The notes under the pieces are model-generated. The model saw only the letters and a list, made by a program, of their open reading frames with translations. It was not told the DNA's origin and searched no databases. A stretch of DNA of 64,000 nucleotides from Dehalococcoidales bacterium (GTDB lineage Bacteria > Chloroflexota > Dehalococcoidia > Dehalococcoidales > UBA5627). Each line of letters starts with the position of its first letter. The first letter of the stretch is position 1. The position numbers were made by a program, and so were the translations under genes. Positions 24,961 through 33,137 of the stretch are shown here, piece after piece. Location of the stretch: contig JBBAED010000001.1 in assembly GCA_041656115.1 (NCBI GenBank), forward strand, positions 1-64,000, read 5' to 3'.

Positions 24961-25800
24961 TTACTCCGACGCAATTAAAGCAATCGCCAAAGCACCGGGG
25001 CCGGCGTGCACCCCCAAAGCAGGTCCCAATCTGGCAATAATCGGCTTTTTCCCGCACATAGCCTCCAACTTCTTCGCCAAACTTTCCGCTTCATCGGCGA
25101 TAGTGGAATACATCACGGAAATATCTTCAATCTTGCCCACTTTCTCCGCATATCCGTACAGGATTTCAATCGCCTTATCACGGCTACGTGCTTTAGATGC
25201 CGGCATAAATTCCCCGTCTTTAAGCGTCAAAAGCGGTTTGATGTTGAGCACATTCCCTAACAGCGCCTTGCCTTTGCCGATTCTGCCGCCCATTGCCAAG
25301 TATTTAAGGGTATCAAAAACTGCCCAAATATGAGAGCGCTCGGACATTTCTTTAATTTTTTCGAGTATTTGCTTAATATTCGCCCCGCTCGCGGCCATTC
25401 TGGCGGCCTTAACCACGATTAGCCCCAAACCCATTGATACGGAATTGGTATCAACCACCTCAACCGGGCACTCCGCGCTTGTTAATTCTTTGGCGCGCAG
25501 AGCTGAATTATAGGTGCCGCTTAATTTTGCGGCAAGATGGATTGAAAGAATGCCGTCAGCACCTTCTCCGCTAAGTTTATTGTAGACATCAATAAAATCC
25601 TGCGGGCTGGGCTGTGAAGTGGTCGGATGAACCGGGAAACTCACTAACTTTTCATAAAACTCGTTCTCGGTGATTTCTTCACGATCGCGGTAGGTTTTGC
25701 TGTCAAACTGAACATAAACGGGGACACTCGCAATGCCGAGTTCGTCGGCCAGCGATTGCGGTATATCAGAGGTGCTGTCGGTAACAATTTTTACTGCCAT
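24961..25800 (-). CDS. DegV family fatty-acid-binding protein (FakB-like)
   Basis: 279 residues, ATG at 25800 behind an AGGAGG-type site. DegV proteins bind a fatty acid and, as FakB, present it to the kinase FakA for phospholipid synthesis. Family motifs are intact: VTDSTSDIP at the start, the TTSQPSPQDF block, HLAAKLSGTYNSA and the C-terminal GVHAGPGALAIA. No fakA is present in the window. Cytosolic, no signal. Its stop lies immediately beside the repeat block, so the repeats occupy its 3' end. Confidence 0.92.
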   Translation of the reverse strand: MAVKIVTDSTSDIPQSLADELGIASVPVYVQFDSKTYRDREEITENEFYEKLVSFPVHPTTSQPSPQDFIDVYNKLSGEGADGILSIHLAAKLSGTYNSALRAKELTSAECPVEVVDTNSVSMGLGLIVVKAARMAASGANIKQILEKIKEMSERSHIWAVFDTLKYLAMGGRIGKGKALLGNVLNIKPLLTLKDGEFMPASKARSRDKAIEILYGYAEKVGKIEDISVMYSTIADEAESLAKKLEAMCGKKPIIARLGPALGVHAGPGALAIALIASE

Positions 25801-25914
25801 GAGTAGGGTTTTCCTCCTATATTTTTTAGAGTTATTTTGATAATTAAACTGTTAAACCAAGTATGATTTGAGGGCTGTTTTTGAGATTATTAAGATATGT
25901 TGATTAAGAAATGC

Positions 25915-26481
25915 TTAAAAATACAAGGCGCCGCTGTACTGTTTTAAACGTTTGCGCATTTGCTTGGCGTTGGGGACAAACTTATCCAACTCTTGCCAAA
26001 ACAGCGGGCTGTGATTCTTAACGCGGGTATGTACCAGCTCGTGTAAAATAACGTACTCCATCAATTCGTCCGGCAGCTTTGCCAGCTTTATGTTGAGGCT
26101 GATATTGTTTTTTGCGGAACAACTGCCCCAGCGCGTTTTCTGGCTGCGGATTGTAACGCGGTTATAAGTAAAACCGTGCTTTTCCGCAAGATTTGCAAGC
26201 CGATTTACCAGTTTTATCTTGGCGGCGGCTTCCTCTTCATAACTAAATCTGAGAAGTTCCTGCTCGGACTCGTAATTTTTAATTTTTGCAATTTGTTTCC
26301 GAACCCATCCCATTTTCGACAAAAGAAATTGTTCTGCTTTTTCGAATGAAGATGAACCGGGAACATTCACTCGCACTTCACACAAAGGAGTAACCGAAAT
26401 ACTGATACGCCGCGCCCTCTCGCTGCGCTTAAACAGTACACTGACACCTTCGATTTCGAGCGTTTTTGTTTTCACAATCAA
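25915..26481 (-). CDS. YgjP-type metallopeptidase-fold protein (DUF45)
   Basis: 188 residues. The zinc-peptidase motif is HELVHTRVKNHSPLFW, an HExxH followed by a third His, with the upstream KTRWGSCSAKNNISLN typical of the YgjP/WLM family. Substrate and physiological role are poorly defined in the family. The start is uncertain: TTG 26481 has no clear ribosome site, and GTG 26475 two codons later is equally possible. No signal peptide. It stands alone between degV and a zinc-ribbon gene. Confidence 0.85.
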   Translation of the reverse strand: MIVKTKTLEIEGVSVLFKRSERARRISISVTPLCEVRVNVPGSSSFEKAEQFLLSKMGWVRKQIAKIKNYESEQELLRFSYEEEAAAKIKLVNRLANLAEKHGFTYNRVTIRSQKTRWGSCSAKNNISLNIKLAKLPDELMEYVILHELVHTRVKNHSPLFWQELDKFVPNAKQMRKRLKQYSGALYF

Positions 26482-26552
26482 TTTTGTCGGTTATTATACA
26501 TCTTTTAAGACATAAAATGTAGTCAAACCGATCCAAAAGCGGTTATAAATTA

Positions 26553-26584
26553 TAAGCCCCTGCGTTAAACAAAACAGGGGCTTA
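26553..26584. terminator. Stem-loop between the YgjP-like and zinc-ribbon genes
   Basis: TAAGCCCCTG and CAGGGGCTTA pair perfectly over 10 bases around a 12-base loop, with ATTTTT on the plus-strand side. It follows the zinc-ribbon gene read on the minus strand. Confidence 0.75.
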
Positions 26585-26619
26585 TTTTTAATGTTAATCC
26601 GATTTAAGTGCCGCAAGAT

Positions 26620-26814
26620 TTATTTGATTTTATCTTTGTCGGCGCGCGCCTTTTCGGCGACCATTTTCACATCAAGGTTTCCGGGTCCACCGCAATCCGG
26701 CACATAACAGGTTACTTCTGTGAAAATACATTCGGCATGGCAACTCGGGCATTTTGTGGGGGGTAATTCCGCCTTCAAAACATAATCACATTCACTGCAC
26801 ATCCACCAGTTCAT
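26620..26814 (-). CDS. Small zinc-ribbon / rubredoxin-like protein
   Basis: 64 residues, ATG 26814 behind AAGGAGGG. It begins MNWWMCSECDYVLKAELPPT with two CxxC pairs (CSEC and CPSC) spaced like a rubredoxin or rubrerythrin C-terminal domain, followed by an extra Cys-containing CYVPDCGG and a basic tail. It probably binds one iron or zinc. Rubredoxin-like domains transfer electrons in oxygen or peroxide detoxification in anaerobes, but the free-standing form here is not a known protein to me. Confidence 0.75.
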   Translation of the reverse strand: MNWWMCSECDYVLKAELPPTKCPSCHAECIFTEVTCYVPDCGGPGNLDVKMVAEKARADKDKIK

Positions 26815-26917
26815 GATTCCCTCCTTAAGTTTTTTGATTCTATCCTGTATAAGCTATAAAAACATCTTTCATTATATCAGATTTAGGGATAAAAATGTCC
26901 AGATAAGGGTTTTTAAG

Positions 26918-27682
26918 TTAGAGAATAACCGAGACGCCCTTGCTTTTGAGATATTCCTTAACCTGCCTGATACTTAAAATGCGGTAGTGGAACACCGACG
27001 CCGCCAAAAGAATTTGAGCGCCGCCTTTGGCTACCCCGTCGTAAAAATGCTCAAGCGTACCGGCGCCGCCCGAAGCAACCACCGGTAATGTTACCGCATC
27101 GGAAATGGCCTTTATAAAATCGGTATCGTAGCCTGCCTGCTTACCGTCTTCATCGATACTGGTCGGAAGAATTACTCCCGCCCCCAATTTTTGGCATTGC
27201 TTGGCCCATATTACGGCATCTTGCCCCATCGGTTTGGTGCCGCCGGAGATTACCAGTTCAAATCCGGAAGGATATTCGCTGTTGCGGCGTGCATCGATAG
27301 CAATTGTTATTTTCTCCGAGCCGTATTTTAAAGCGGCTTGCTTGATAAGAGACGGGTTTTTAACTGCCGCGCTGTTTACGGAAACCTTGGCGGCTCCCGC
27401 TTCTAAAACCGAGGCGATATCATTTAATGAAGAAATGCCCCCGCCGACCGTTAAAGGAATACTGATAGCCTCGGAAACTTTACGTACCCATTCGAGGCGT
27501 GTCTTGCGGTTCTCTAAGGTTGCGGCGATATCGAGCATTGCCAGCTCATCGGCGCCCTCTTTTTCATAAAAGATGGCATTCTGCACGGGGTCTCCCGCAT
27601 CTTTTACATCAACAAAACTAACACCTTTTACGACTCTGCCGTCTTTCATATCCAAGCAGGGCATAATTTTTATTGTGCTCAT
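26918..27682 (-). CDS. hisF: Imidazole glycerol phosphate synthase cyclase subunit HisF
   Basis: Cyclase half of IGP synthase, using ammonia from HisH to form the imidazole ring in histidine synthesis. 254 residues, full length. The barrel motifs are present: MPCLDMKDGRVVKGV with catalytic Asp11, LTVGGGISS, the second catalytic Asp in TIAIDARR, and TSIDEDGKQAGYD, VVASGGAG. The gene stands alone with no hisH, hisA or hisI neighbour, unusual since hisF is normally in a his operon. Confidence 0.94.
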   Translation of the reverse strand: MSTIKIMPCLDMKDGRVVKGVSFVDVKDAGDPVQNAIFYEKEGADELAMLDIAATLENRKTRLEWVRKVSEAISIPLTVGGGISSLNDIASVLEAGAAKVSVNSAAVKNPSLIKQAALKYGSEKITIAIDARRNSEYPSGFELVISGGTKPMGQDAVIWAKQCQKLGAGVILPTSIDEDGKQAGYDTDFIKAISDAVTLPVVASGGAGTLEHFYDGVAKGGAQILLAASVFHYRILSIRQVKEYLKSKGVSVIL

Positions 27683-27852
27683 AGAGGTTAACCTTCCTTA
27701 ACGCTTAGTAGGGCTTCTTTTAAAATTTTACCACTTGTTATTGCTTTTCGCCACGTGCAAAATAAGGTTTCAAATATGCGGCGCTAATTTTTTTGTTGAT
27801 GTTTTTGGAATTTTTGTTGGGAGAGGGATGTTGTAAAGGCATTTATCCTATT

Positions 27853-28008
27853 GTCATTCTGAGCTTGCCGAAGAATCTAGGAGTGAACGGATAGCGTACC
27901 GTTCGGCTGCTCTTTAAACAGTAGGACGATGCCTCTTTCGTGCTTCCGAGGTCACCTTATAGCCTGTATTTCTTATCCTCTTAGATCCTTCACTGTGTTC
28001 AGGATGAC
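27853..28008 (-). repeat. A element, copy 6 (156 bp, inverted)
   Basis: Both ends intact, right-hand side followed directly by a B element, as with copy 7. Confidence 0.85.
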
Positions 28009-28265
28009 AAAGGGGGGCGTTCGCCCTGAGCTTGTCGAAGGGTCCTACGAACGGGGGGGAAACGAGGATTACAATCCAGCCGCCGTTATGGTTCGACAGG
28101 CTCACCACGAACGGCAGGAAAACCCCTTTGTCTTTGCGAGCGCAGCGAAGCAATCCTCCTCTGTCTTTCAGAGCGAAGCGAAGAATCTCATATAGATTAA
28201 ATTCCTTGGAGATTGCCACGTCGTTCACCCAAGGGCTCTCTCCTCGCAAAGACGTTTCCACTATT

Positions 28266-28420
28266 GTCATTCTGAGATTGCCGAAGAATCTAGGGGTTAA
28301 AGAATAGAGCGCCGTTCGGCTAGCAAATTACGTCTGGGCGATGCCTCTTTTTTGGTTCCGAGGACACCTCATAGCCTGTATTTCTTATCCTCTTAGATCC
28401 TTCATTACATTCAGGATGAC
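28266..28420 (-). repeat. A element, copy 7 (155 bp, inverted)
   Basis: Left end hairpin core altered (GAGATTGCCGA), right end ATCCT/AGGAT intact; followed by a B element. Confidence 0.83.
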
Positions 28421-28756
28421 AAAGGGGGGCGTTCGCCCTGAGCTTGTCGAAGGGTTCACCGAACGAGGGAAGACAAAGATTACTATTCGACCGCCGTTAT
28501 GGTTCGACAGGCTCACCACGAACGGCTAAACCACTGTCTTTGCGAGCGCAGCGAAGCAATTCTCCTCTGTTTTTCAGAGCGAAGCGAAGAATCTCATATA
28601 GATTAAATTCCTTGGAGATTGCCACGTCGTTCGCCTAAAGGCTCCCTCCTCGCAAAGACATTACTCCCTCTTTCATATATTCTTAACAATTCTGATACAC
28701 AAAAAATCCAATATGGTATAATCGTTATCAAATATTTTTTGCGGATAATATAAAAG

Positions 28757-29368
28757 ATGGCTATATTTACATATGAAAACATCGTAGACCCGTTTTTACG
28801 CAGTGCCAGACGCGCTATGTTCGATTTTGCGGATATGAAAGAGGGTGATCTGGCCCTTGATGTCTGTTGCGGAACAGGCGCTCAGGTTATCGAGTACGGC
28901 AAGCGCGGCGTTACGGCAATCGGTATAGACAGCGACAAAAATATGCTCGCTTTCGGTATCAAAAATAAACAGAAGCTGCAAATGGAAAACACCTCGTTCT
29001 TGTTAGCCGATGCCACGGCCTTGCCTTTTGAGGATAACAGGTTTGATTATGTCTCGGTTTCTTTTGCCCTGCATGATAAGCTCCCCGATTTGCGCCGCCA
29101 AGTGGTTTCCGAAATGATGCGGGTGGTTAAGCCGCAAGGTTTCTTGCTCCTGATGGATTTTAATATTCCTTTACCGTTCAATATTTGGGGGGGTGCGGCA
29201 AGCACGGTTGAATTTCTTGCCGGCGGAACTCATTACCAAGGGTTTAAAGACTTCAAAAAAAATAATGGGCTTCACAAGATAATTGAAGACCATGGGCTGA
29301 CAGCGATAAAAGCGGATTATTTTACCGGTCGGATGGTTGCCGTGGTAAAGGCGCACGTAAATAAATAG
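28757..29368 (+). CDS. Class I SAM-dependent methyltransferase
   Basis: 203 residues, ATG 28757. SAM-binding motif I is LALDVCCGTGAQVIEYG, motif II acid loop is IGIDSDKNM, and motif post-I/III are LLADATALPFEDNRFDYVSV and MMRVVKPQGFLLLMDF, the UbiE/Methyltransf_11 pattern. The substrate may be a small molecule or lipid; no quinone pathway gene is adjacent. It faces the isochorismatase gene. Confidence 0.88.
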   Translation: MAIFTYENIVDPFLRSARRAMFDFADMKEGDLALDVCCGTGAQVIEYGKRGVTAIGIDSDKNMLAFGIKNKQKLQMENTSFLLADATALPFEDNRFDYVSVSFALHDKLPDLRRQVVSEMMRVVKPQGFLLLMDFNIPLPFNIWGGAASTVEFLAGGTHYQGFKDFKKNNGLHKIIEDHGLTAIKADYFTGRMVAVVKAHVNK

Positions 29369-29384
29369 CCTTCCGAACTATATT

Positions 29385-29924
29385 TTATTTAACGATACGG
29401 CTGATAGCTTTAAATTTTTCGCCGCCGGCTACCTTAAGCAGTTCAAAGAGTGCGGTTTCGGTTCCTGTAATCGTAATACCCTTCTGCCTCATCAGATTAA
29501 TCCCGATTTCCTTGTTCTCTGGCGTGCGTGATGAAACGGCATCGGCAACCGCTTGTACTTCGTATCCCGCTTCTTTTAAGGCCAGTGCAGTTTGATAAAC
29601 GCAGATATGGCACTCTATTCCGCAAACCAGAACTTGTTTTCTGCCTAAACTAGATAAAACATTTTTGAAATTCTCGTTAGCGCAGCAACTGAACTCGGTT
29701 TTTTCAATCGGGCAAACCCCCGCAAGCGATTGCATAACTTCAGGAATAGTCCCTCCCAGTCCCTTGGGGTATTGCTCCGTTAGTATTATCGGCAGTTCAA
29801 GCACATTTGCCCCTTGAACCAGCTTTAGAACATTATCGGTCAGATTTTCTTTTTGATAAATAACGGAATGCAGTTTTTCTTGGATATCAATTACCAGTAA
29901 AACGGTATTATCGATATTTAGCAT
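29385..29924 (-). CDS. Isochorismatase-family cysteine hydrolase
   Basis: 179 residues from ATG 29924 (behind AAGGAG); an in-frame extension to 29993 would overlap the upstream gene. The catalytic triad of the family is visible: Asp in VLLVIDIQEKL, a Lys in TEQYPKGLGGT and the nucleophile Cys in VCGIECHICVYQTAL. Members hydrolyse amides or isochorismate; the substrate cannot be set from sequence. It is likely in the same minus-strand unit as the coiled-coil gene upstream. Confidence 0.86.
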   Translation of the reverse strand: MLNIDNTVLLVIDIQEKLHSVIYQKENLTDNVLKLVQGANVLELPIILTEQYPKGLGGTIPEVMQSLAGVCPIEKTEFSCCANENFKNVLSSLGRKQVLVCGIECHICVYQTALALKEAGYEVQAVADAVSSRTPENKEIGINLMRQKGITITGTETALFELLKVAGGEKFKAISRIVK

Positions 29925-29956
29925 TGCCGAAGCTCCTTCAAAATTACCGATACACT

Positions 29957-30508
29957 TTACTTTAAGAGGTTCATTATAATAAAAACCATCCACAGAATAA
30001 TTGTAACTACCAGTGCAACTATTGAAATAATGAACTGCTTCTTGGAACCTTTGAGGGCGGCGCTGGTTTGAGTTTCGTTAAATATCTGTGAAATCAATTT
30101 TTCAAGATGGGCTACACGCAAAGAAAGTGCTTTTAATGTTGATGTTTCAATAATTCCCGGGGCAGACTGCAACAGAGATTCTAATTTTTCCCGCTGAGAA
30201 ATGATATTGTTCGAAACGTTTTCCCATTCCTTGTTAATTTCGGCTACTTGGCTTTTTAAGGTTTCGATTGCGCTTTGGTAATCTTTTTTGTGCCAAGTTT
30301 TCCAGCTGTCGACTTCACCGCTCAGATTTTCGAGCATGTCGTGCAAATCCTCTACTTTTTCCGTTAAACAAGTGTCGGTTACGGTTGCATCAACTGCTTC
30401 TTTTATCTCTTCAACCTGTTTTAGCGTTTGTGATGTTTCTGCCAGGTTAGCTTCGAGATATTGTGCTTCTGTCGGGCTATTTGTCGAGGTATATAAATCT
30501 TCACTCAT
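29957..30508 (-). CDS. Coiled-coil membrane-anchored protein of unknown function
   Basis: 183 residues, ATG 30508. A heptad-rich, charged region covers about residues 10-145 (LEANLAETSQTLKQVEEIKE, LKSQVAEINKEWENVSNN), followed by a single helix at about 160-182 (IISIVALVVTIILWMVFIIM) near the C-terminus. It is therefore a tail-anchored cytosolic coiled coil, without a recognised domain. The neighbouring mechanosensitive channel gene suggests nothing definite. Confidence 0.7.
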   Translation of the reverse strand: MSEDLYTSTNSPTEAQYLEANLAETSQTLKQVEEIKEAVDATVTDTCLTEKVEDLHDMLENLSGEVDSWKTWHKKDYQSAIETLKSQVAEINKEWENVSNNIISQREKLESLLQSAPGIIETSTLKALSLRVAHLEKLISQIFNETQTSAALKGSKKQFIISIVALVVTIILWMVFIIMNLLK

Positions 30509-30562
30509 TGCTTTTCTCTACAGGCATTATACCACGCATACGTATTAAACCAAACCACGGGT

Positions 30563-31021
30563 TTATTTTTCGCTTAATTGAGATGTGCAATTAGGGCAGC
30601 GAGTGGCTTTAATCGCAATGCTTGAAAAACAAAACGGGCAATCCTTGGTAGTTGGTTCGGCGTTTGCGGTTTCCGCTTGGCGATGTTTGCCTAAATTGTT
30701 AACGACACGAATTATAAAAAATACAACCAGCGCAATAATTAAAAAGTTAATGACAGTGTTAATAAATGCCCCGTAGGCAATTACGGCAGCCCCGGCTTCT
30801 TTGGCATCGCTCAGGGAGGCGTACTCGGTCCCTGAAAGGTTAATATAAAGATTGGAGAAATCAACATTTCCCAGTATCAATCCGATTGGGGGCATAATAA
30901 TGTCGTTGACCAGTGATGTTACGATTGCACCGAAGGCGATGCCGATAATAACACCGACGGCCATGTCCATTACGTTGCCGCGTTGGATAAACTCCTTAAA
31001 TTCGGAAATAAGCTTTTTCAT
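30563..31021 (-). CDS. mscL: Large-conductance mechanosensitive channel with C-terminal zinc ribbon
   Basis: Pressure-release channel of the inner membrane. 152 residues from ATG 31021 behind GAGGAG. The MscL core is clear: [38 protein letters not shown] and the second helix [20 protein letters not shown]. After about residue 118 is a tail with CPFC...CPNC, a zinc ribbon that ordinary MscL lacks. The promoter region before it is AT-rich with TATAAT at 31071-31076. Confidence 0.93.
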   Translation of the reverse strand: MKKLISEFKEFIQRGNVMDMAVGVIIGIAFGAIVTSLVNDIIMPPIGLILGNVDFSNLYINLSGTEYASLSDAKEAGAAVIAYGAFINTVINFLIIALVVFFIIRVVNNLGKHRQAETANAEPTTKDCPFCFSSIAIKATRCPNCTSQLSEK

Positions 31022-31139
31022 GGGGCACTCCTCTTTCTCTAAAACCGCTGTTTTTATTTTTACTATACTGATTATACAATAACTTTTCACGTTAAACATA
31101 TAATATCCGCAAGTTTTGGGCTTTTAGGCTCCGATACCA

Positions 31140-31168
31140 TTGCGACTGCGGTCTTTTTGGAGTAGAAT
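31140..31168 (+). promoter_or_regulatory. Promoter of the UspA-family gene
   Basis: TTGCGA at 31140-31145, 17-base spacer, TAGAAT at 31163-31168, 31 bases before ATG 31200 with an AAAGGAG ribosome site between. Confidence 0.65.
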
Positions 31169-31199
31169 TGTTTTATCGAAACCCGTAAAGGAGTTTGCC

Positions 31200-31649
31200 A
31201 TGTTTAAAAAGATTCTGGTTCCCTTAGACGGTTCGGAACTGTCGGAGGCCGCATTAGCCCATCTTAGCGATTTTAAAAAGGCGGAAGTGATTTTAATGCG
31301 GATTAAAGAACCGCTGGACCCAAATGTTATCGGAACGCTTGACGCTAAAGTCGCATTGGAATTGGACGAGGCGTATTACGAAGAGGCGGTACAATATTTG
31401 GAAAAGATTGTTAAAAACCTGAAAGAAAAAGGGATAACCGCTAAAACAGAGGTTTTAACAGGCAATTCTGCGGATGAAATTATTAAATATTCCCAAAAGA
31501 ATGATATCGATCTGATTATAATGTCGACGCGCGGCAGATCAGGGCTTTCACGTTTGGTTTTTGGCAGCGTAGCGGAGAAAGTAATCAGAAACTCAACTGT
31601 TCCCATTCTGATTAAACCTCCGAAACAACCTAAAGAAACCGAAAAGTAA
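31200..31649 (+). CDS. uspA: Universal stress protein A family
   Basis: 149 residues; ATG 31200 chosen because AAAGGAG precedes it and the fold starts there (MFKKILVPLDGSELSEAAL). The ATP-binding loop GxxGxG-S/T near the C-terminus is IIMSTRGRSGLSRLVFGSVA followed by the terminal VIRNSTVPILIK strand, so it is of the nucleotide-binding type. Cytoplasmic; induced by stress in other bacteria. A shared terminator separates it from the gene facing it. Confidence 0.94.
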   Translation: MFKKILVPLDGSELSEAALAHLSDFKKAEVILMRIKEPLDPNVIGTLDAKVALELDEAYYEEAVQYLEKIVKNLKEKGITAKTEVLTGNSADEIIKYSQKNDIDLIIMSTRGRSGLSRLVFGSVAEKVIRNSTVPILIKPPKQPKETEK

Positions 31650-31734
31650 ACGCTTGTGGGTTATAAATAAAAAACAGGCAGATGCAGTACCGATTGCTTC
31701 TGTTTGCATTCTGATCATCTGTTTACAACAGAAA

Positions 31735-31760
31735 AAGCCGTTCGGACACCCGAACGGCTT
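31735..31760. terminator. Bidirectional terminator between convergent genes
   Basis: AAGCCGTTCGG and CCGAACGGCTT form a perfect 11-bp stem with a 4-base loop, flanked by A-rich and T-containing sequence on the two sides, between uspA and the membrane protein gene at 31787. Confidence 0.9.
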
Positions 31761-31786
31761 TATGATTTAGGATACTATCACGTTTT

Positions 31787-32173
31787 TTAAGATTGTATAT
31801 CCAAGTTTCTGGGATAGAAGATTAATAAAGCCGCCACAAAAACAGCATTTAAAAGCATTCCTATCCAAATTTGTTCAAAATTGACATATCCTTGCCAGAG
31901 GCCGTAAAGGGGGCTGATTATAAAGAAACTACACCATAATATCGCAAATTTAATGGCGTTAATATTGCGTAAGGGGTTAAGTATTGTCATTATAAACCAG
32001 ACGCCGGCGGCAATAAACGCACTCCCGATAATAGTCATCAGAAAGGCCATACTATCGTTTAGCGCTTCCAATCCGAATAAATCAACAATCCTTTCCGGGG
32101 AAACCAAGAAGATGAAACCTTCCGCAATATAAATTGCGCCGCAAATTACCATAGCTGCAGTGATATTACGCAT
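31787..32173 (-). CDS. Four-helix small membrane protein of unknown function
   Basis: 128 residues, ATG 32173 behind GGAGGTAAT. Four hydrophobic segments near residues 5-25, 42-64, 76-95 and 104-121 fill the protein, leaving short polar loops such as SPERIVDLFGLEALND. The layout resembles small DoxX/BphX-like or DUF4345-like proteins, but I cannot assign a family. Monocistronic by position, with the shared terminator downstream. Confidence 0.7.
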   Translation of the reverse strand: MRNITAAMVICGAIYIAEGFIFLVSPERIVDLFGLEALNDSMAFLMTIIGSAFIAAGVWFIMTILNPLRNINAIKFAILWCSFFIISPLYGLWQGYVNFEQIWIGMLLNAVFVAALLIFYPRNLDIQS

Positions 32174-32267
32174 ATTACCTCCTGTCCTGTATTTTTGATT
32201 GTAAAGGTTCTATAACAATTTTGGCACATCGCAACTTGCAATGTCAATCGATTTTAATCCGAAACCG

Positions 32268-32951
32268 CTATAATCCGTCGGCACTTTTGCCGGTTTTGTT
32301 TTTGAGCCAAGTGAGCGCTTTTTTGGTATCACTGGCAATCCGGGCTTTATTGTGGTTTTTTACCCGGTATTTAAAAGACCAATACGTAAATTCTTTTAAG
32401 GTGGTCATATCAAGATCGTTTGAAAACCTGTGGGCCCTCTCTTTTTTAAAGAGTTTTAACAGTTCCGGTTGCGTAATGTCGTAAATACGCCTGTAGGTTT
32501 CGTTGGAGATGCTTTGCTCTCCGATATAATCAAGCGACTGCTCTTTACGCACCTCGTCTTCAACTACTTGCAGAAGAATCTCTTCGATTGTAACACCGTA
32601 GAAAAAATTTAAGTGCTGTTGGTATTTTTGTTCTCCGATTAGTTGTTTGAATTCCTCTGTTTTTAATTTGAACGGCGGTTCCCCGTTAAAAAGAAGGTTA
32701 TGTTTTTCTTCCTCCGGTATTAAATCGCTAACGGTATTACAGAGTCTTTCCGCCAGCAGCAACCAGTCAAAGGCCTCTCCGCCGATAATATACTTGTATT
32801 TGCGTTTACCGATTTTTTCTTCCGGAATTTGCCAAATATTAATCGCCTCCAGCAGGGCAGGATACCAATGCTTGCCCCGGGCGATGGAATCTCTTAAATG
32901 CCTGATGGCTTCCTCTTCGGCTTGCGTTAATTGATTTGCGTTTGTTTTCAT
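32268..32951 (-). CDS. Hypothetical protein, 227 residues, helix-rich
   Basis: ATG 32951. The sequence is largely helical and charged (TQAEEEAIRHLRDSIARGKH, KLKTEEFKQLIGEQKYQQHL) with no signal, membrane helix, nucleotide-binding or zinc motif visible. The basic C-terminus (KYRVKNHNKARIASDTKKAL) could bind nucleic acid. I do not recognise the family. It lies alone between a membrane protein gene and secA. Confidence 0.65.
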   Translation of the reverse strand: MKTNANQLTQAEEEAIRHLRDSIARGKHWYPALLEAINIWQIPEEKIGKRKYKYIIGGEAFDWLLLAERLCNTVSDLIPEEEKHNLLFNGEPPFKLKTEEFKQLIGEQKYQQHLNFFYGVTIEEILLQVVEDEVRKEQSLDYIGEQSISNETYRRIYDITQPELLKLFKKERAHRFSNDLDMTTLKEFTYWSFKYRVKNHNKARIASDTKKALTWLKNKTGKSADGL

Positions 32952-33137
32952 TTTTGCTTAAAAATTCGGTTTTAATTGTTATCATTCGGGTCTTATTATT
33001 AAATAACACAATACGGACCGGAAATAATAGCGCTCAATTAAATTTGCGTTTTGCGTTCGGAACGGCAATCTTCTGCGAAGATATTCGATTTTTAATCTTA
33101 AATATCTTAGGGTGATGTCCGGATTATCCCGAGGCTG

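Larger units (their letters stand above)
27683..28756. repeat. Repeat-filled gap between hisF and the methyltransferase gene
   Basis: From about 27853 to 28660 it holds A copy 6, a B element (28018-28114), a composite C unit (28131-28254) with an inner GATTCTTCGCTTCGC arm, A copy 7, a 96-bp B element (28430-28525) and another C composite (28537-28660). The order A-B-C is repeated twice, so this is a duplicated cassette of all three families. The flanks (27683-27850 and 28661-28756) hold only hisF upstream sequence and a weak promoter (TGATAC, 18 bases, TATAAT at 28714). Confidence 0.88.

Noticed and set aside
27914..28638. Frames containing VRPELVEG, MVRQAHHER and LRAQRSNPPLSFRAKRRIS
   Set aside because: Typical spurious peptides from A, B and C repeats, present in several frames at once in every repeat block.
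29925..29993. Longer N-terminus of the isochorismatase-family protein
   Set aside because: It would overlap the upstream coiled-coil gene and lacks a ribosome site, whereas ATG 29924 has AAGGAG at good distance.
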